Assembly: GCF_003664185.1 (NCBI RefSeq) | Contig: NZ_RCCS01000004.1 | Span: 124,001 to 188,000, forward strand | Direction of reading: 5' to 3' | Source of the DNA: Tenacibaculum discolor | GTDB taxonomy: Bacteria > Bacteroidota > Bacteroidia > Flavobacteriales > Flavobacteriaceae | Length of the DNA: 64,000 nt | Shown: piece after piece, positions 9,181-18,854 of the stretch | Layout of the letters: every line of letters starts with the position of its first letter | Numbering within the stretch: the first letter of the stretch is position 1 | The notes under the pieces: generated by a model | Database searches by the model: none | What the model was told of the DNA's origin: nothing | Seen by the model: the letters and a program-made list of their open reading frames with translations, nothing else | Translations under genes and position numbers: made by a program

Positions 9181-9889
9181 ATTCCTCTTCTTTTTTATAA
9201 ATATAACGGTACTTTATTTCCTTTAACTCAATCTCTTCTTCTTCAACAATTGGTGGAACATAGTTCCCATCTTCATCAAACATATCATCAAATTCTGTTT
9301 TGGAAAATTCAAATCTTTCCTTAACTATTCCTTTATTTCTATATAACAAAGCCAATATTATTCCAGTGATTAAACCTGATAAATGACCTTCCCAAGACAT
9401 ACCTTCTTTAATAGGTAATACATACCAAACCATACTTCCATATAAAAAAATAGTAATAAATGAAACAGCTACTAATCTATAATTCTTTTTTATTATCCCA
9501 CTAAAAAGCACAAAACTAAAAAGTAAATATACAATTCCACTTGCACCAATGTGATATGACTCACGAGCAATTATCCAAGTTAATAATCCAGTTATAACTC
9601 CTCCATACAACAAAACTTTTACTGCTACTTCTTTATAAAAATAAAAAATACACGCAGAGAGTACAAATAACGGAACAGAATTATTAAAAAGATGATTAGT
9701 ATCACTATGAATGAAAGGAGAGCAAAAAACCCCTTTTAAACCACTAAAATTTCTTGGATACACACCTAACTTGTTAAAATTCCATCCAAATTTTATTTCC
9801 AACCAGTATACAAACCATATTACAAATACAAATAGAAGTGGAATTGTAAAGACAGTCGGAGAAAATTTTAGTTGTTGTTCAGTTTTCAT
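9179..9889 (-). CDS. Rhomboid-family intramembrane serine protease
   Basis: 236 residues from the ATG chosen here (a start 54 bases upstream would add a short hydrophobic extension not expected in the family). Rhomboids cut single-pass membrane proteins within the membrane. The HxxxN segment HSDTNHLFNN (residues 61-70), the nucleophile motif GASG with Ser117, and the partner His169 in EGHLSGLITG form the catalytic dyad and oxyanion site. About six membrane helices are visible. The C-terminal tail (~190-236) is soluble and very acidic then basic (EEEEIELKEIKYRYIYKKEEE), possibly for partner binding. It stands alone on the minus strand, back to back with rarA. Substrate unknown. Confidence 0.88.
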   Translation of the reverse strand: MKTEQQLKFSPTVFTIPLLFVFVIWFVYWLEIKFGWNFNKLGVYPRNFSGLKGVFCSPFIHSDTNHLFNNSVPLFVLSACIFYFYKEVAVKVLLYGGVITGLLTWIIARESYHIGASGIVYLLFSFVLFSGIIKKNYRLVAVSFITIFLYGSMVWYVLPIKEGMSWEGHLSGLITGIILALLYRNKGIVKERFEFSKTEFDDMFDEDGNYVPPIVEEEEIELKEIKYRYIYKKEEE

Positions 9890-9965
9890 AATGCTGAAAA
9901 TAACAAAAATAAATCCAAAGTAGTATTTATGAACTTCTGTCATAAATCTTTGCTATTTTTACATT

Positions 9966-11237
9966 ATGAATCAACCTTTGGCAGAAAGAATTCGTCCACA
10001 AAGTTTAGGTGACTATATTAGTCAACAACATTTGGTGGGTGAAAATGGCATTTTAACTAATCATATTAAACAAGGAATTATTCCTTCCTTAATTTTATGG
10101 GGTCCTCCAGGAATTGGTAAAACTACTTTAGCAAATATTATTGCTAATGAATCTGGACGTCCTTTCTATACTTTAAGCGCTATTAGCTCAGGAGTAAAAG
10201 ATGTTCGTGAAGTTATTGAAAAAGCTAAAAAAAGCGGGGGACTATTTACTCAGAAAAATCCAATTTTATTTATTGATGAAATTCACCGATTTAGTAAATC
10301 ACAACAAGATTCTTTATTAGGTGCTGTTGAAAAAGGTTGGGTAACTTTGGTTGGTGCAACTACTGAGAATCCAAGTTTTGAAGTTATACCTGCCCTACTC
10401 TCTCGATGCCAAGTTTATATATTAAATTCTTTTGATAAAAATGACTTGATTGCTCTTTTACATAGAGCTATGGAAAAAGATGAAATCATTTCTCAAAAAA
10501 AAATCAATTTAAAGGAAACCGACGCACTTCTTCAGGTTTCTGGTGGTGATGCCAGAAAACTTCTGAATATTTTTGAGTTATTGGTCGCTGCTGATGATGA
10601 AATTGAGGTTACTAATGAATTAGTGTTATCTAAAATTCAAAAAAATACTGTTCGTTATGATAAGACTGGCGAACAACATTACGATATTGTTTCTGCCTTT
10701 ATAAAATCTATAAGAGGTAGTGACCCCAATGCTGCTGTATACTGGTTGGCACGAATGATTGAAGGAGGTGAAGATGTGAAATTTATTGCTAGAAGAATGT
10801 TAATTGCAGCTTCTGAAGATATTGGCAATGCAAATCCTACGGCTTTGATTCTAGCTAATAATACGTTTCAAGCTGTTTCAGTTATTGGTTATCCAGAATC
10901 TAGGATTATTTTAAGTCAATGTGCTGTTTATTTAGCTAATTCAGCTAAAAGTAATGCTTCTTATATGGCGATTGGCGAAGCTCAAAACTTGGTAAAAACT
11001 ACAGGAGATTTGTCTGTTCCTCTTCACTTAAGAAATGCTCCTACTAAACTAATGAAAGATTTAGACTACGGAAAAGAGTATCAGTACTCGCACAACTATG
11101 CGGGTAATTTTGTGAACCAAGAATTTTTACCTGATGAAATAAAAAATACTAAATTGTACGAACCTGGAAATAATGCTCGTGAAAATCAATTTAGAGAGTT
11201 ATTAAAACAACGCTGGAAAGACAAATACAACTATTAA
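9966..11237 (+). CDS. rarA: Replication-associated recombination protein A (RarA/MgsA AAA+ ATPase)
   Basis: 423 residues, normal length for the family. It is a clamp-loader-like AAA+ ATPase that acts at stalled replication forks. Walker A is GPPGIGKT (residues 46-53), Walker B is [10 protein letters not shown] (about 101-110), followed by sensor 1 ([11 protein letters not shown]) and the arginine-finger region ALLSRCQVY. The C-terminal half carries the RarA-specific tetramerisation part: [23 protein letters not shown] and [24 protein letters not shown]. The 77-base gap to the rhomboid start on the other strand holds divergent promoters; ATCTTTG near 9949-9955 is a one-mismatch -7 box. Confidence 0.96.
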   Translation: MNQPLAERIRPQSLGDYISQQHLVGENGILTNHIKQGIIPSLILWGPPGIGKTTLANIIANESGRPFYTLSAISSGVKDVREVIEKAKKSGGLFTQKNPILFIDEIHRFSKSQQDSLLGAVEKGWVTLVGATTENPSFEVIPALLSRCQVYILNSFDKNDLIALLHRAMEKDEIISQKKINLKETDALLQVSGGDARKLLNIFELLVAADDEIEVTNELVLSKIQKNTVRYDKTGEQHYDIVSAFIKSIRGSDPNAAVYWLARMIEGGEDVKFIARRMLIAASEDIGNANPTALILANNTFQAVSVIGYPESRIILSQCAVYLANSAKSNASYMAIGEAQNLVKTTGDLSVPLHLRNAPTKLMKDLDYGKEYQYSHNYAGNFVNQEFLPDEIKNTKLYEPGNNARENQFRELLKQRWKDKYNY

Positions 11238-11410
11238 AACCTATGAATTTAACAAAATTTTAAACCTGTTCATTTGTATTTATTATCTGGAATAATACTC
11301 CCTTCTTCAATAGTCTTAAAAAAGAAAGGAGCTATTTATATTATACTTGTTTAGTAATTGGTTTTAGCCTTTTTATATTAGCCATTATTAAACATCTAAT
11401 AAAGAAACAA

Positions 11411-12157
11411 TTAAAACTTCACTTGATATTCTTCAATTATTTTGCCATCATTAGTATAGTATTCAGCAAACCAAGAGTTTCTGTTTTTATATAGAATTCC
11501 ATTTTTATTTTTGATGATAAAAACGCCCTCTACATTGGTTTTTAATACTTGAAAAACAACCTCTGGTTTCATGTTTACTAATTGAAATCCACTAGCTACA
11601 GGCTGTGCAAATAATTGTTCTTTAGTATTGGCTGGTTTTTTAATAACCTCAGCTATTTTGCTTTCAACTACAGTTGGCACGACAGTTACCGCTGGTACTT
11701 CTTGGGCTTTAGTTACAACACCTTCTTGTAACGGAACATATTTATACTTTAAAGCTTCAATCGATTTAAAAGCATTACGAATGGCTTCATGATACGCTTT
11801 TTTATATTCTTTTTCTTTACTTCTTCCTACTTGCGAAGTAAACACCACCTTATTATAACAGTCTCTTAATTCTACAATACTTTTTGTTGTAAACAACCCA
11901 GAATCATCTTTAACTACCCCTGTTAAAACCAAACATCTATTGTTTTCAGTCTCTTCTGGTAATTTTTCATCTTCTAAAAAAGCTTTAAAACCGTACTTAT
12001 TAAATAAGAATTTTGTTAATGAACTTGTTTGATACTTATCTTTTTCTTTTACAAAATCAAACTTAGTTGGAACTATAACGTACTTATAATTATTAATTGC
12101 TTTTTGCGCAAAACTTGCTGTTGTTATAAATAACGCTATAAAAAGTGTTTTTTTCAT
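11411..12157 (-). CDS. Secreted protein of unknown function
   Basis: 248 residues with a Sec signal peptide ending TTASFAQ. The N-terminal half has a compact pattern (NYKYVIVPTKFDF, SLTKFLFNKYGFKAFLEDE, RCLVLTGVVKD, VELRDCYNKVVFTSQVGRSKEKEY) typical of conserved flavobacterial secreted proteins without a named domain. A Val/Pro/Thr-rich linker follows, then a short C-terminal beta-rich part (FIIKNKNGILYKNRNSWFAEYY). It is last in a minus-strand run after the YjjG-like phosphatase, 34 bases downstream of it, so it may be cotranscribed. Function not known. Confidence 0.75.
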   Translation of the reverse strand: MKKTLFIALFITTASFAQKAINNYKYVIVPTKFDFVKEKDKYQTSSLTKFLFNKYGFKAFLEDEKLPEETENNRCLVLTGVVKDDSGLFTTKSIVELRDCYNKVVFTSQVGRSKEKEYKKAYHEAIRNAFKSIEALKYKYVPLQEGVVTKAQEVPAVTVVPTVVESKIAEVIKKPANTKEQLFAQPVASGFQLVNMKPEVVFQVLKTNVEGVFIIKNKNGILYKNRNSWFAEYYTNDGKIIEEYQVKF

Positions 12158-12191
12158 TTTTTGTTGTTTTTTATTAAATGTATCTTTAAAA

Positions 12192-12866
12192 CTATAAATA
12201 TTTTTTTAACTCTACCAAGGTAGTTACTCGTTGTCCTTCAGCACCTTTATTTTCTTGTGAAAAGTGAATAGCTCTCATACCAGAATTTATCGCCCCCATC
12301 ACATCTGCCTCATAACTATCTCCAATCATAACCGATTGATGTGCCTTTGCTCCTGCTTTGCCTAATGCGAATTCAAAAACTTTAGGGTTTGGCTTTTTAA
12401 CTCCGACACATTCAGATGTAATTATTTCTCTAAAAAAAGTATGAATTCCTGATTTTTCTAATTTCAAATTTTGTACTTCTTCAAAACCGTTTGTAATAAT
12501 ATGTAAATGATACTTTTTCTCTAAATACTGTAAAACCTCAATAGCATCATCGAACAGATAGTTGAAATTAGGTAAATAACGAATGTAATCTTCAGATATT
12601 AGATTAATTAAATTATCAGAAACTCTATACTCTAAACTATCAAATGTTTCTTTTAACCTATGATATCTTAGTGCTGATTTTTCTACTTTATCTTCCCTAT
12701 AGAGTTTCCAGTATCTTAAATTCACAGGAATATACGCTTCTAAAAAGTCATGTATTGGTATATTAATTTTTTGTTCTTCGAAAATTTGTTGAAAGGTTAA
12801 TTTAGAATTTCTATCAAAATCCCATAACGTGTGATCTAAATCAAAAAACAAATGCTTTATTCCCAT
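12192..12866 (-). CDS. HAD-superfamily nucleotidase/phosphatase, YjjG type
   Basis: 224 residues from the ATG chosen here, which has AGAGAAG just upstream; a start 15 bases earlier overlaps the previous gene. HAD motif I is FFDLDHTLWDF, with Asp9 as nucleophile and Asp11 as acid/base; motif II is IITNGFEEVQ; the Lys motif is GVKKPNPKVFEFAL; motif III/IV is VMIGDSYEADVMGAINSGM. The WDFDRNS continuation is typical of the YjjG pyrimidine 5'-nucleotidase group, which clears non-canonical nucleotides. It follows the polysaccharide deacetylase gene with a gap of a few bases, so it is in the same transcript. Exact substrate is inferred from the group only. Confidence 0.87.
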   Translation of the reverse strand: MGIKHLFFDLDHTLWDFDRNSKLTFQQIFEEQKINIPIHDFLEAYIPVNLRYWKLYREDKVEKSALRYHRLKETFDSLEYRVSDNLINLISEDYIRYLPNFNYLFDDAIEVLQYLEKKYHLHIITNGFEEVQNLKLEKSGIHTFFREIITSECVGVKKPNPKVFEFALGKAGAKAHQSVMIGDSYEADVMGAINSGMRAIHFSQENKGAEGQRVTTLVELKKYL

Positions 12867-12873
12867 TTCTTCT

Positions 12874-14181
12874 CTAAACATTTCCTACTATTTTAAGCAT
12901 TGAGTTATATAATCTATTCCATCCTCTCCATCTTAAATAATTACTCAAACTTTCATTATGAAACACTGTTATTAAAGTACCATTTACTGCCTTTACTTCA
13001 TTTTTTAAATCTCTAATTTTCCCTAAAGATTGCTTTGGTGTCAACTTCATATAATCGTTTAACGTTGTATCCATCAAAGTAAAAGGAAATATTTTTAAGG
13101 GTGTTTGAATTTCAAAATCTAAATCGTAAAAGTAAAAAGGTGTACAAGTACTTGCACGGAACCCCACATGCGTTGCATACCCCATAGAGTAATCCTCTTC
13201 TATTTCTAAATCTATTAACTGTTGATAGGTTTCCGGTAAGGACACTCGTAAATAATGTTGTCTTGATCGTTTAATAGGCATATTCGTTATCGCCTCCAAA
13301 CGTTCTTTTTCTTTTTTCAACATTAGGGAATCATTCATCGTGTAATATGACGGATGTAATCCAACACGAGCATAATCAACCATATCTTTTATTAATAATT
13401 TGAATTTTCTTTTTGAAACTGACACGTTGGTATCAAATGTAGTATAATCACCTATTAAAAAGAAAAATATGGTTCTTACATTATGGGTTTTCTTTAATTC
13501 AATAGCTTTTTCAAATGTATCAAAAGGATCTTTTTTAATATTAAAAAGTACAGCAAACCTATCCCAAATAGTAAAAACCTTGAATTGAGAAGCATCCTTT
13601 AAGAAACCTCCAATGGTTCTTATAAAACTTTTATACTTATATGCATAAGCATTGTCAACATCAATTGTAGATATATATTCAAATTTTCTTGTTGTATTTT
13701 CAAAATCAGGGAATTTTTGTTTCAAAGTCTCCAAAAATTTATAGGACCAAATATCAACCAAGGGTTTCTCTAAAAAACCATTTTTATAAGCTATACTTTC
13801 ACTTGCCGTAAAACGTCCATGCTTATCTTTTATATGTGGTAAATATTCTTCATACCTTGAAACTAAGAAGAAGCTAGCAGCAAAAATATCAAACGGAATT
13901 TCAGAAGCTTCAACATTTGAAAAGAAACAAGGAATTTCATCCCATTTTTGAATAACTACCTCTACATCTTTTATTCCTTGCTGAAACAACAACTCATTAC
14001 TCTGTACAAAGAATTCTTTTCCTAAAGGGACATTTGTATATGAAAACTTAGGCCCATTATAAGCTACAAACTCTTCTACTTTACCTGTAAAATCAATTTG
14101 AACTTGTAAAATACGAGTAAAAATGTGTTTGAAAATATAACGTACTCTCGGAGTAACTTTGTGGGTGTAAATAAGTATCAT
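12874..14181 (-). CDS. Polysaccharide deacetylase-like protein with N-terminal DUF7033-type domain
   Basis: 435 residues. The start was set at the MILIYTHK methionine, the usual beginning in flavobacteria; an upstream ATG adds two residues. An N-terminal domain of ~130 residues precedes a NodB-like part: YISTIDVDNAYAYK supplies the Asp pair, and GLHPSYYTMND and RSRQHYLRVSLPETY supply His-containing metal-site segments. NodB enzymes remove acetyl groups from sugars, but this subfamily has no proven substrate and lacks a signal peptide, so a cytoplasmic or membrane-linked glycan role is only inferred. It lies between radC (27 bases upstream) and the HAD phosphatase (few-base gap) in one minus-strand run. 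Confidence 0.82.
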   Translation of the reverse strand: MILIYTHKVTPRVRYIFKHIFTRILQVQIDFTGKVEEFVAYNGPKFSYTNVPLGKEFFVQSNELLFQQGIKDVEVVIQKWDEIPCFFSNVEASEIPFDIFAASFFLVSRYEEYLPHIKDKHGRFTASESIAYKNGFLEKPLVDIWSYKFLETLKQKFPDFENTTRKFEYISTIDVDNAYAYKYKSFIRTIGGFLKDASQFKVFTIWDRFAVLFNIKKDPFDTFEKAIELKKTHNVRTIFFFLIGDYTTFDTNVSVSKRKFKLLIKDMVDYARVGLHPSYYTMNDSLMLKKEKERLEAITNMPIKRSRQHYLRVSLPETYQQLIDLEIEEDYSMGYATHVGFRASTCTPFYFYDLDFEIQTPLKIFPFTLMDTTLNDYMKLTPKQSLGKIRDLKNEVKAVNGTLITVFHNESLSNYLRWRGWNRLYNSMLKIVGNV

Positions 14182-14207
14182 AAACATTAACTAGAATCGT
14201 AAAACGA

Positions 14208-14894
14208 TTATAAAATTCCTTCATCTGCAAAGCTAAAATAAGCTTTTTCAGTAACTATTAAGTGATCTAATAATTTAATATCTAAAGTAACGCCTGCTTG
14301 TTTAATTTTCTCAGTTATATCAACATCTGATTTACTTGGTGATAATTTTCCTGAAGGATGATTATGACAAACAATTATTCCTACTGCAGAAAGTTCTAAG
14401 GCTCTTTTATATAACAATCTTACATCTACCAATGTAGCTGTAAAGCCACCTTTACTTAACTGATGTTTTGCTAATACTTTATTTGAGTTATTAAGATACA
14501 ATACCCAAAACTCTTCGTACTGCAAATCACCTATAAGTGGTTGCATAATTTTTGCTACATCTTTAGAACTCTTTATTTTGGATACACTTGCTCTATCTTC
14601 AAATTGTCTTCTTTTTCCAAATTCTAAAGCAGTTACTACCGATATCGCTTTTGCCTCTCCTATTCCTTTAAATTTCATCAACTCCTCTACCGATAATTTT
14701 GCCAGTGTATTTAGATCATTATTTACTGATAGTAATATTCTTTTAGCTAAAGCAACTGCACTTTCATCTCTGTTTCCAGAACCTATTAAAATAGCGACTA
14801 ACTCAGCATCAGATAATACTGTTTTTCCTTTAGACATTAGTTTTTCTCTTGGCCTATCATCTAATGCCCATGATTTAATAGAAATCTTATTCAT
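14208..14894 (-). CDS. radC: RadC-family JAB/MPN metalloprotein
   Basis: 228 residues from the ATG at 14894. A helix-hairpin-helix part (ELMKFKGIGEAKAISV, about 71-86) is followed by the JAMM domain, in which His177, His179 (HNHPSG) and Asp190 (SKSDVD) would bind zinc. Despite its old name the family has no firmly proven role in DNA repair; a peptidase-like or nucleic-acid-related activity is suggested by the fold. An upstream ATG would add KKKTN-type residues without homology. It is first in a minus-strand run with the deacetylase and phosphatase genes. Confidence 0.93.
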   Translation of the reverse strand: MNKISIKSWALDDRPREKLMSKGKTVLSDAELVAILIGSGNRDESAVALAKRILLSVNNDLNTLAKLSVEELMKFKGIGEAKAISVVTALEFGKRRQFEDRASVSKIKSSKDVAKIMQPLIGDLQYEEFWVLYLNNSNKVLAKHQLSKGGFTATLVDVRLLYKRALELSAVGIIVCHNHPSGKLSPSKSDVDITEKIKQAGVTLDIKLLDHLIVTEKAYFSFADEGIL

Positions 14895-15004
14895 ATTTGT
14901 TTTCTTTTTCACAGCCTTACAAAACTCTTCGTTTATAAATTTGGTCGTTTGACTATGAGTTTTTAATTACTTTTTCTTATAGATTTATAAATATAATTCA
15001 TTTT

Positions 15005-15035
15005 TTGCACAACCAAAAGAAGCACAGTATCTTTG
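15005..15035 (+). promoter_or_regulatory. Promoter of the trkA-trkH operon
   Basis: A TTG at 15005-15007, a 20-base spacer and an exact TAnnTTTG box (TATCTTTG, 15028-15035) form a textbook Bacteroidota sigma-A promoter, with the trkA ATG 25 bases after the box. Confidence 0.8.
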
Positions 15036-15060
15036 CCTCCTATCTTTTTTAATTTTTAAT

Positions 15061-16407
15061 ATGAAGATTATTATAGCCGGGGCTGGAGACGTTGGTTTTC
15101 ATTTGGCTAAACTCCTTTCTTACGAAGCACAAGACACATATGTAGTCGATTTTGATGGTGAAAAATTAGAATATCTAAATAATCATTTAGATGTTATTAC
15201 CAAAAAAGGAGACGCTACCTCTATAAAACTATTGAAAGAAATAGGTGTAAGCTCTGCAGATTTATTATTAGCAGTAACTGAAAGCCCTAATACAAACTTT
15301 ACTATTTCTGTAATAGGTAAAGCATTGGGTGTAAAGAAAACAATTGCTCGAATTAGTAACCCTGAATTCTTAAACAACCCTTGTATCAACTTTAAAGACT
15401 ATGGTGTAGACTTTATGATTTCTCCAGAAGAATTAGCTGCTGAAGAAATTAAATCACTACTTAACCAATCTTCTTTTAATGATACAGTTGCCTTTGAAAA
15501 TGGGGTTTTCAATATAATGGGTACAACTCTTGGGTATAAATCTCCTATTCTTGATCTAACAGTTAAGGAAACTAAAGAAAAGTTTTGTTTAGTAGACTTT
15601 ATTACCATTGCTATAAAACGTGAAGGAACTTCTCAAACAATTATTCCTCGTGGAGATACTGAGTATAAAATAAACGATCAAGTATATTTCTCTGTTCCTA
15701 AATACAGTATTGATAAACTATATCCTATCATCGGAAAAGAATATATCGACATTACAAATGTGATGATTTTAGGAGGAAGCCGTGTTGGAAGAAAAACAGC
15801 GAGAAAGCTTTGTAAAGATAATTTTAAAGTAAAGCTAATAGAAAAAGATAAAGATAAAGCTTTACAACTTGCTGAAGACCTACGTAATACATTAGTCATT
15901 TATGGTGATGGTAGAGATTTAGAATTATTAGAGGAAGAAAGTATTAGAGAAATGGATGCTTTTGTAGCTGTTACGGGAGACTCTGAAACTAATATCATGT
16001 CTTGTTTAGTAGCAAAATCTAAAGGTGTAAAAAAAACAGTAGCTTTAGTGGAGAACATGGATTACATCAATATTTCTCAAACTATTGGTATTGATACCTT
16101 AATTAATAAAAAGTTAATTGCTGCAAGTAATATTTTCCGTCATATTAGAAAAGGAGAAATTGTAGCTTTAGCCAATCTACATAATGTTGATGCTGAAGTT
16201 TTTGAATTTGAAGTACATCCTGGTGCTAAAGTAACTCAAAAAATAATTAGAGAATTACGTTTTCCTAGAGAGGCTATTATTGGTGGTGTAATTAGAAACG
16301 GAGAAGCATTAATGTCTTTTGGTGATTTTCAGATGCAAAGCGGCGATAAAGCCATAGTTTTTTGTTTACCTGAAGCCATAAATACTGTAGAAGATTTATT
16401 CAAATAA
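15061..16407 (+). CDS. trkA: Trk potassium uptake system, NAD-binding regulatory subunit TrkA
   Basis: 448 residues, the full two-lobed form. Each half has an RCK_N Rossmann domain followed by an RCK_C domain: IIAGAGDVGFHLAKLL at the N terminus and VMILGGSRVGRKTARKL near residue 235 are the two GxGxxG-type nucleotide loops. It gates the TrkH channel from the cytoplasm in response to nucleotide. The trkH start codon overlaps the stop codon (TAATG at 16405-16409), so the two are translationally coupled and made in fixed ratio. Confidence 0.95.
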   Translation: MKIIIAGAGDVGFHLAKLLSYEAQDTYVVDFDGEKLEYLNNHLDVITKKGDATSIKLLKEIGVSSADLLLAVTESPNTNFTISVIGKALGVKKTIARISNPEFLNNPCINFKDYGVDFMISPEELAAEEIKSLLNQSSFNDTVAFENGVFNIMGTTLGYKSPILDLTVKETKEKFCLVDFITIAIKREGTSQTIIPRGDTEYKINDQVYFSVPKYSIDKLYPIIGKEYIDITNVMILGGSRVGRKTARKLCKDNFKVKLIEKDKDKALQLAEDLRNTLVIYGDGRDLELLEEESIREMDAFVAVTGDSETNIMSCLVAKSKGVKKTVALVENMDYINISQTIGIDTLINKKLIAASNIFRHIRKGEIVALANLHNVDAEVFEFEVHPGAKVTQKIIRELRFPREAIIGGVIRNGEALMSFGDFQMQSGDKAIVFCLPEAINTVEDLFK

Positions 16408-17906
16408 TGGAAAATCTCAACCTTAAATTAGTTTATCGATTTTTAGGAGTTACAGCCATCCTTAACGGGTTATTTATGTGGCTTGCTCTACCCCTAAGTT
16501 TTTATTACGATGATTCAGCAAAGTTAGGAATATTAAATGCTGGTATTATTACTATTGCAATTGGGTCTTTGTTATTTTTTTTTAACAAACCTGATAATAA
16601 AAACATACATAAAAAAGAAGGATACCTTATTGTTACTTTAGGATGGCTTATCTTATCATTTACAGGAATGCTTCCTTATTTACTCACAGAAAGTATTCCA
16701 AATGTTACCAATGCCTTTTTTGAAACTATTTCAGGATACTCAACAACAGGATCATCTATTTTAACAGATATTGAATCAATGCCAAAAGGTATTTTATTTT
16801 GGCGGAGCTGTACTCATTGGATTGGTGGTATGGGAATTATTGTACTTACCATAGCTATTTTACCTTTATTAGGTATTGGAGGAATGCAACTTTTTATGGC
16901 AGAAGCTCCTGGACCTTCAGCAGATAAATTACACCCAAGAATTACTGATACTGCAAAACGTTTATGGTTAATTTATGTATTATTAACTGCTGTTGAATTT
17001 TTACTACTAAAAGTAGCTGGTATGACTTGGTTTGATGCTATTAATCATGCAATGGCAACCGTAAGTACTGGTGGTTTTTCTACCAAAAATGCTAGTGTAG
17101 CTCATTGGAATGGGACTCCTTTAATTCAATACATAATCATTTTCTTTATGTTTATTGCAGGAACCAACTTTGTACTTACATACTTTGCTTTAAAAGGAAA
17201 AGTTAGAAAGGTTATACAAAGTGAAGAATTCAAATACTATTTCTTCGGAATTATTGGAATATCAACCATAGTAGCTTTAATGATTATCTTCTTTCAGGAC
17301 CCAAACCTACAAACCAGTATAGAACACCCTAAAGTATGGGGAGGAATAGAAAGTGCTATAAGACATTCTTTATTCTCTGTTATTTCTGTAGTAACAACAA
17401 CTGGTTTTGTTACTGCTGATTTTACTATGTGGAGCTTTTTTGTCACTGCTATATTTTTCTCTTTATTTTTCTTAGGAGGATCAGCGGGGTCTACATCAGG
17501 AGGTGTAAAAGTTGTTCGGCATATAATCATGCTAAAAAATAGCTTTCTTGAATTTAAAAAATCGTTACACCCAAATGCAATAATACCTGTTCGTTATGAT
17601 GGTAAAGCTGTAAACCAGACCATTATATTTAACATACTTTCGTTTTTTGTACTCTACATGCTGATTTTTATAATAGGTACTGTAGCTCTCGCTCTTTTAG
17701 GTTTAGACATAAAGTCTGCTTTAGGTGCATGTGCTTCTTCATTAGGAAACATTGGACCTGCCATAGGTAGCGTTAGTCCTGTAGATAATTTTAATCATTT
17801 ATCAGCAGGCGCAAAATGGTTTTGTTCTTTTTTAATGTTAATTGGCCGTTTAGAACTATTTACCGTATTAATTTTATTGACTCCTTTCTTCTGGAGAAAA
17901 AACTAA
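16407..17906 (+). CDS. trkH: Trk potassium transporter, membrane subunit TrkH
   Basis: 499 residues of mostly membrane helices. The four pore loops of the Trk/Ktr/HKT family can be read in order: SGYSTTGSSIL, VSTGGFSTKNAS, TTTGFVTADF and SSLGNIGPAIGSV, each with the glycine that lines the filter. It transports K+ inward under control of TrkA, encoded immediately upstream with a one-base overlap. The conserved SAGSTSGGVKV segment before the third/fourth repeat is present. No clear terminator is seen directly after the gene. Confidence 0.96.
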   Translation: MENLNLKLVYRFLGVTAILNGLFMWLALPLSFYYDDSAKLGILNAGIITIAIGSLLFFFNKPDNKNIHKKEGYLIVTLGWLILSFTGMLPYLLTESIPNVTNAFFETISGYSTTGSSILTDIESMPKGILFWRSCTHWIGGMGIIVLTIAILPLLGIGGMQLFMAEAPGPSADKLHPRITDTAKRLWLIYVLLTAVEFLLLKVAGMTWFDAINHAMATVSTGGFSTKNASVAHWNGTPLIQYIIIFFMFIAGTNFVLTYFALKGKVRKVIQSEEFKYYFFGIIGISTIVALMIIFFQDPNLQTSIEHPKVWGGIESAIRHSLFSVISVVTTTGFVTADFTMWSFFVTAIFFSLFFLGGSAGSTSGGVKVVRHIIMLKNSFLEFKKSLHPNAIIPVRYDGKAVNQTIIFNILSFFVLYMLIFIIGTVALALLGLDIKSALGACASSLGNIGPAIGSVSPVDNFNHLSAGAKWFCSFLMLIGRLELFTVLILLTPFFWRKN

Positions 17907-18002
17907 GCTTACCCCATTAACGAATATGCCACAAAAGCATACGCTCACATCTTAATAAAATACGCTTAAACAATAGAATTAAAGTTTAGCTTAGTTTGTT
18001 TT

Positions 18003-18010
18003 TAAATTTG
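18003..18010 (+). promoter_or_regulatory. Candidate -7 box upstream of the tail-collar gene
   Basis: TAAATTTG is an exact match to TAnnTTTG in the 252-base spacer after trkH. It would give a leader of ~140 bases. A -33 TTG at the usual distance is not obvious, so this is a weak call. Confidence 0.3.
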
Positions 18011-18158
18011 ATTTTAGAAAACAAATATTCAACATTTAGTAATTTCACAAGTTTGCACCAACACTGTAATCAACAAATAATTAAACAGTTACACCAAGCA
18101 TATTGTTTTTTTTTACTAAATTGTTGTTCTAAACATTAACTACTAAACTTTATTATTT

Positions 18159-18749
18159 ATGGATCCATTTATCGGAGAAATTGTTATGTTCGGAGGAAAC
18201 TTCGCTCCAAGAGGTTGGGCATTTTGCGATGGCCAATTATTATCAATTGCACAAAACACTGCTTTATTTTCAATTTTAGGAACCACTTATGGTGGGGACG
18301 GGAGAACAACTTTTGCTTTACCTGATTTAAGAGGTAGAGCCCCAATAGGTCCTAGACAGGGACCTGGTTTATCTGATTATAGATTAGGTCAAAGAGGAGG
18401 GGTAGAAACAGTTACCTTAAACATTACTCAAATGCCAAGTCATAATCATGCAACTCAAAACAATACAGCTGCTGACCAACATATTCAATTAAGTACAGAT
18501 GCTGGTATTCGTAGCACTCCTCAAGCAGGAGATGTCCCTGCTGGCGCAAGTTTTGGGTCTGGTATTGGTGCAACACCTGTAAATGCTTATGGGCCAGCTA
18601 ACAATACTGTCAATGGGCAAACTATTAGTGCTAATGCTGGTTTGAATATACTTAATACAGGTGGAAACCTACCACATACTAATGTACAGCCTTATTTAGC
18701 TGTTAATTATATTATTGCTTTAGTAGGTATTTTTCCTTCTAGAAATTAA
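18159..18749 (+). CDS. Phage tail-collar domain protein (microcystin-dependent-protein type)
   Basis: 196 residues. The N-terminal block MDPFIGEIVMFGGNFAPRGW, then CDGQLLSIAQNTALFSILGT, TYGGDGRTTFALPDLRGR and later TQMPSHNHATQ is the tail-collar fold seen in short tail fibres and in bacterial Mdp-type proteins. The C terminus NVQPYLAVNYIIALVGIFPSRN is the usual end of that family. No other phage gene is nearby, so it is a domesticated cellular copy rather than a prophage remnant. It has no signal peptide. It is followed by a hairpin and then, 105 bases on, by a large T9SS surface protein. Such copies are found near surface-protein genes in flavobacteria, but their role is not known to me. Confidence 0.88.
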   Translation: MDPFIGEIVMFGGNFAPRGWAFCDGQLLSIAQNTALFSILGTTYGGDGRTTFALPDLRGRAPIGPRQGPGLSDYRLGQRGGVETVTLNITQMPSHNHATQNNTAADQHIQLSTDAGIRSTPQAGDVPAGASFGSGIGATPVNAYGPANNTVNGQTISANAGLNILNTGGNLPHTNVQPYLAVNYIIALVGIFPSRN

Positions 18750-18778
18750 CTAATTTACTGTAATTCAATTAATAAAAT

Positions 18779-18807
18779 AAAACTCTAGTGAAAACCATTA
18801 GAGTTTT
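18779..18807 (+). terminator. Hairpin terminator after the tail-collar gene
   Basis: A 12-bp stem (AAAACTCTAGTG / CATTAGAGTTTT, one G-U pair) with a five-base loop ends in TTTT then ATC. The T run is short, so termination may be partial. Confidence 0.65.
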
Positions 18808-18854
18808 ATCTATAAAATAGCTTTAATTATTTAACCAATCATATACTAAATAAA

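Noticed and set aside
14578..14952. 124-codon frame opposite radC
   Set aside because: Lies on the other strand of a well-conserved gene; typical shadow of a real coding frame.
18159..18749. Prophage remnant
   Set aside because: Only a tail-collar domain protein is present, complete and family-typical, with no phage genes around it.
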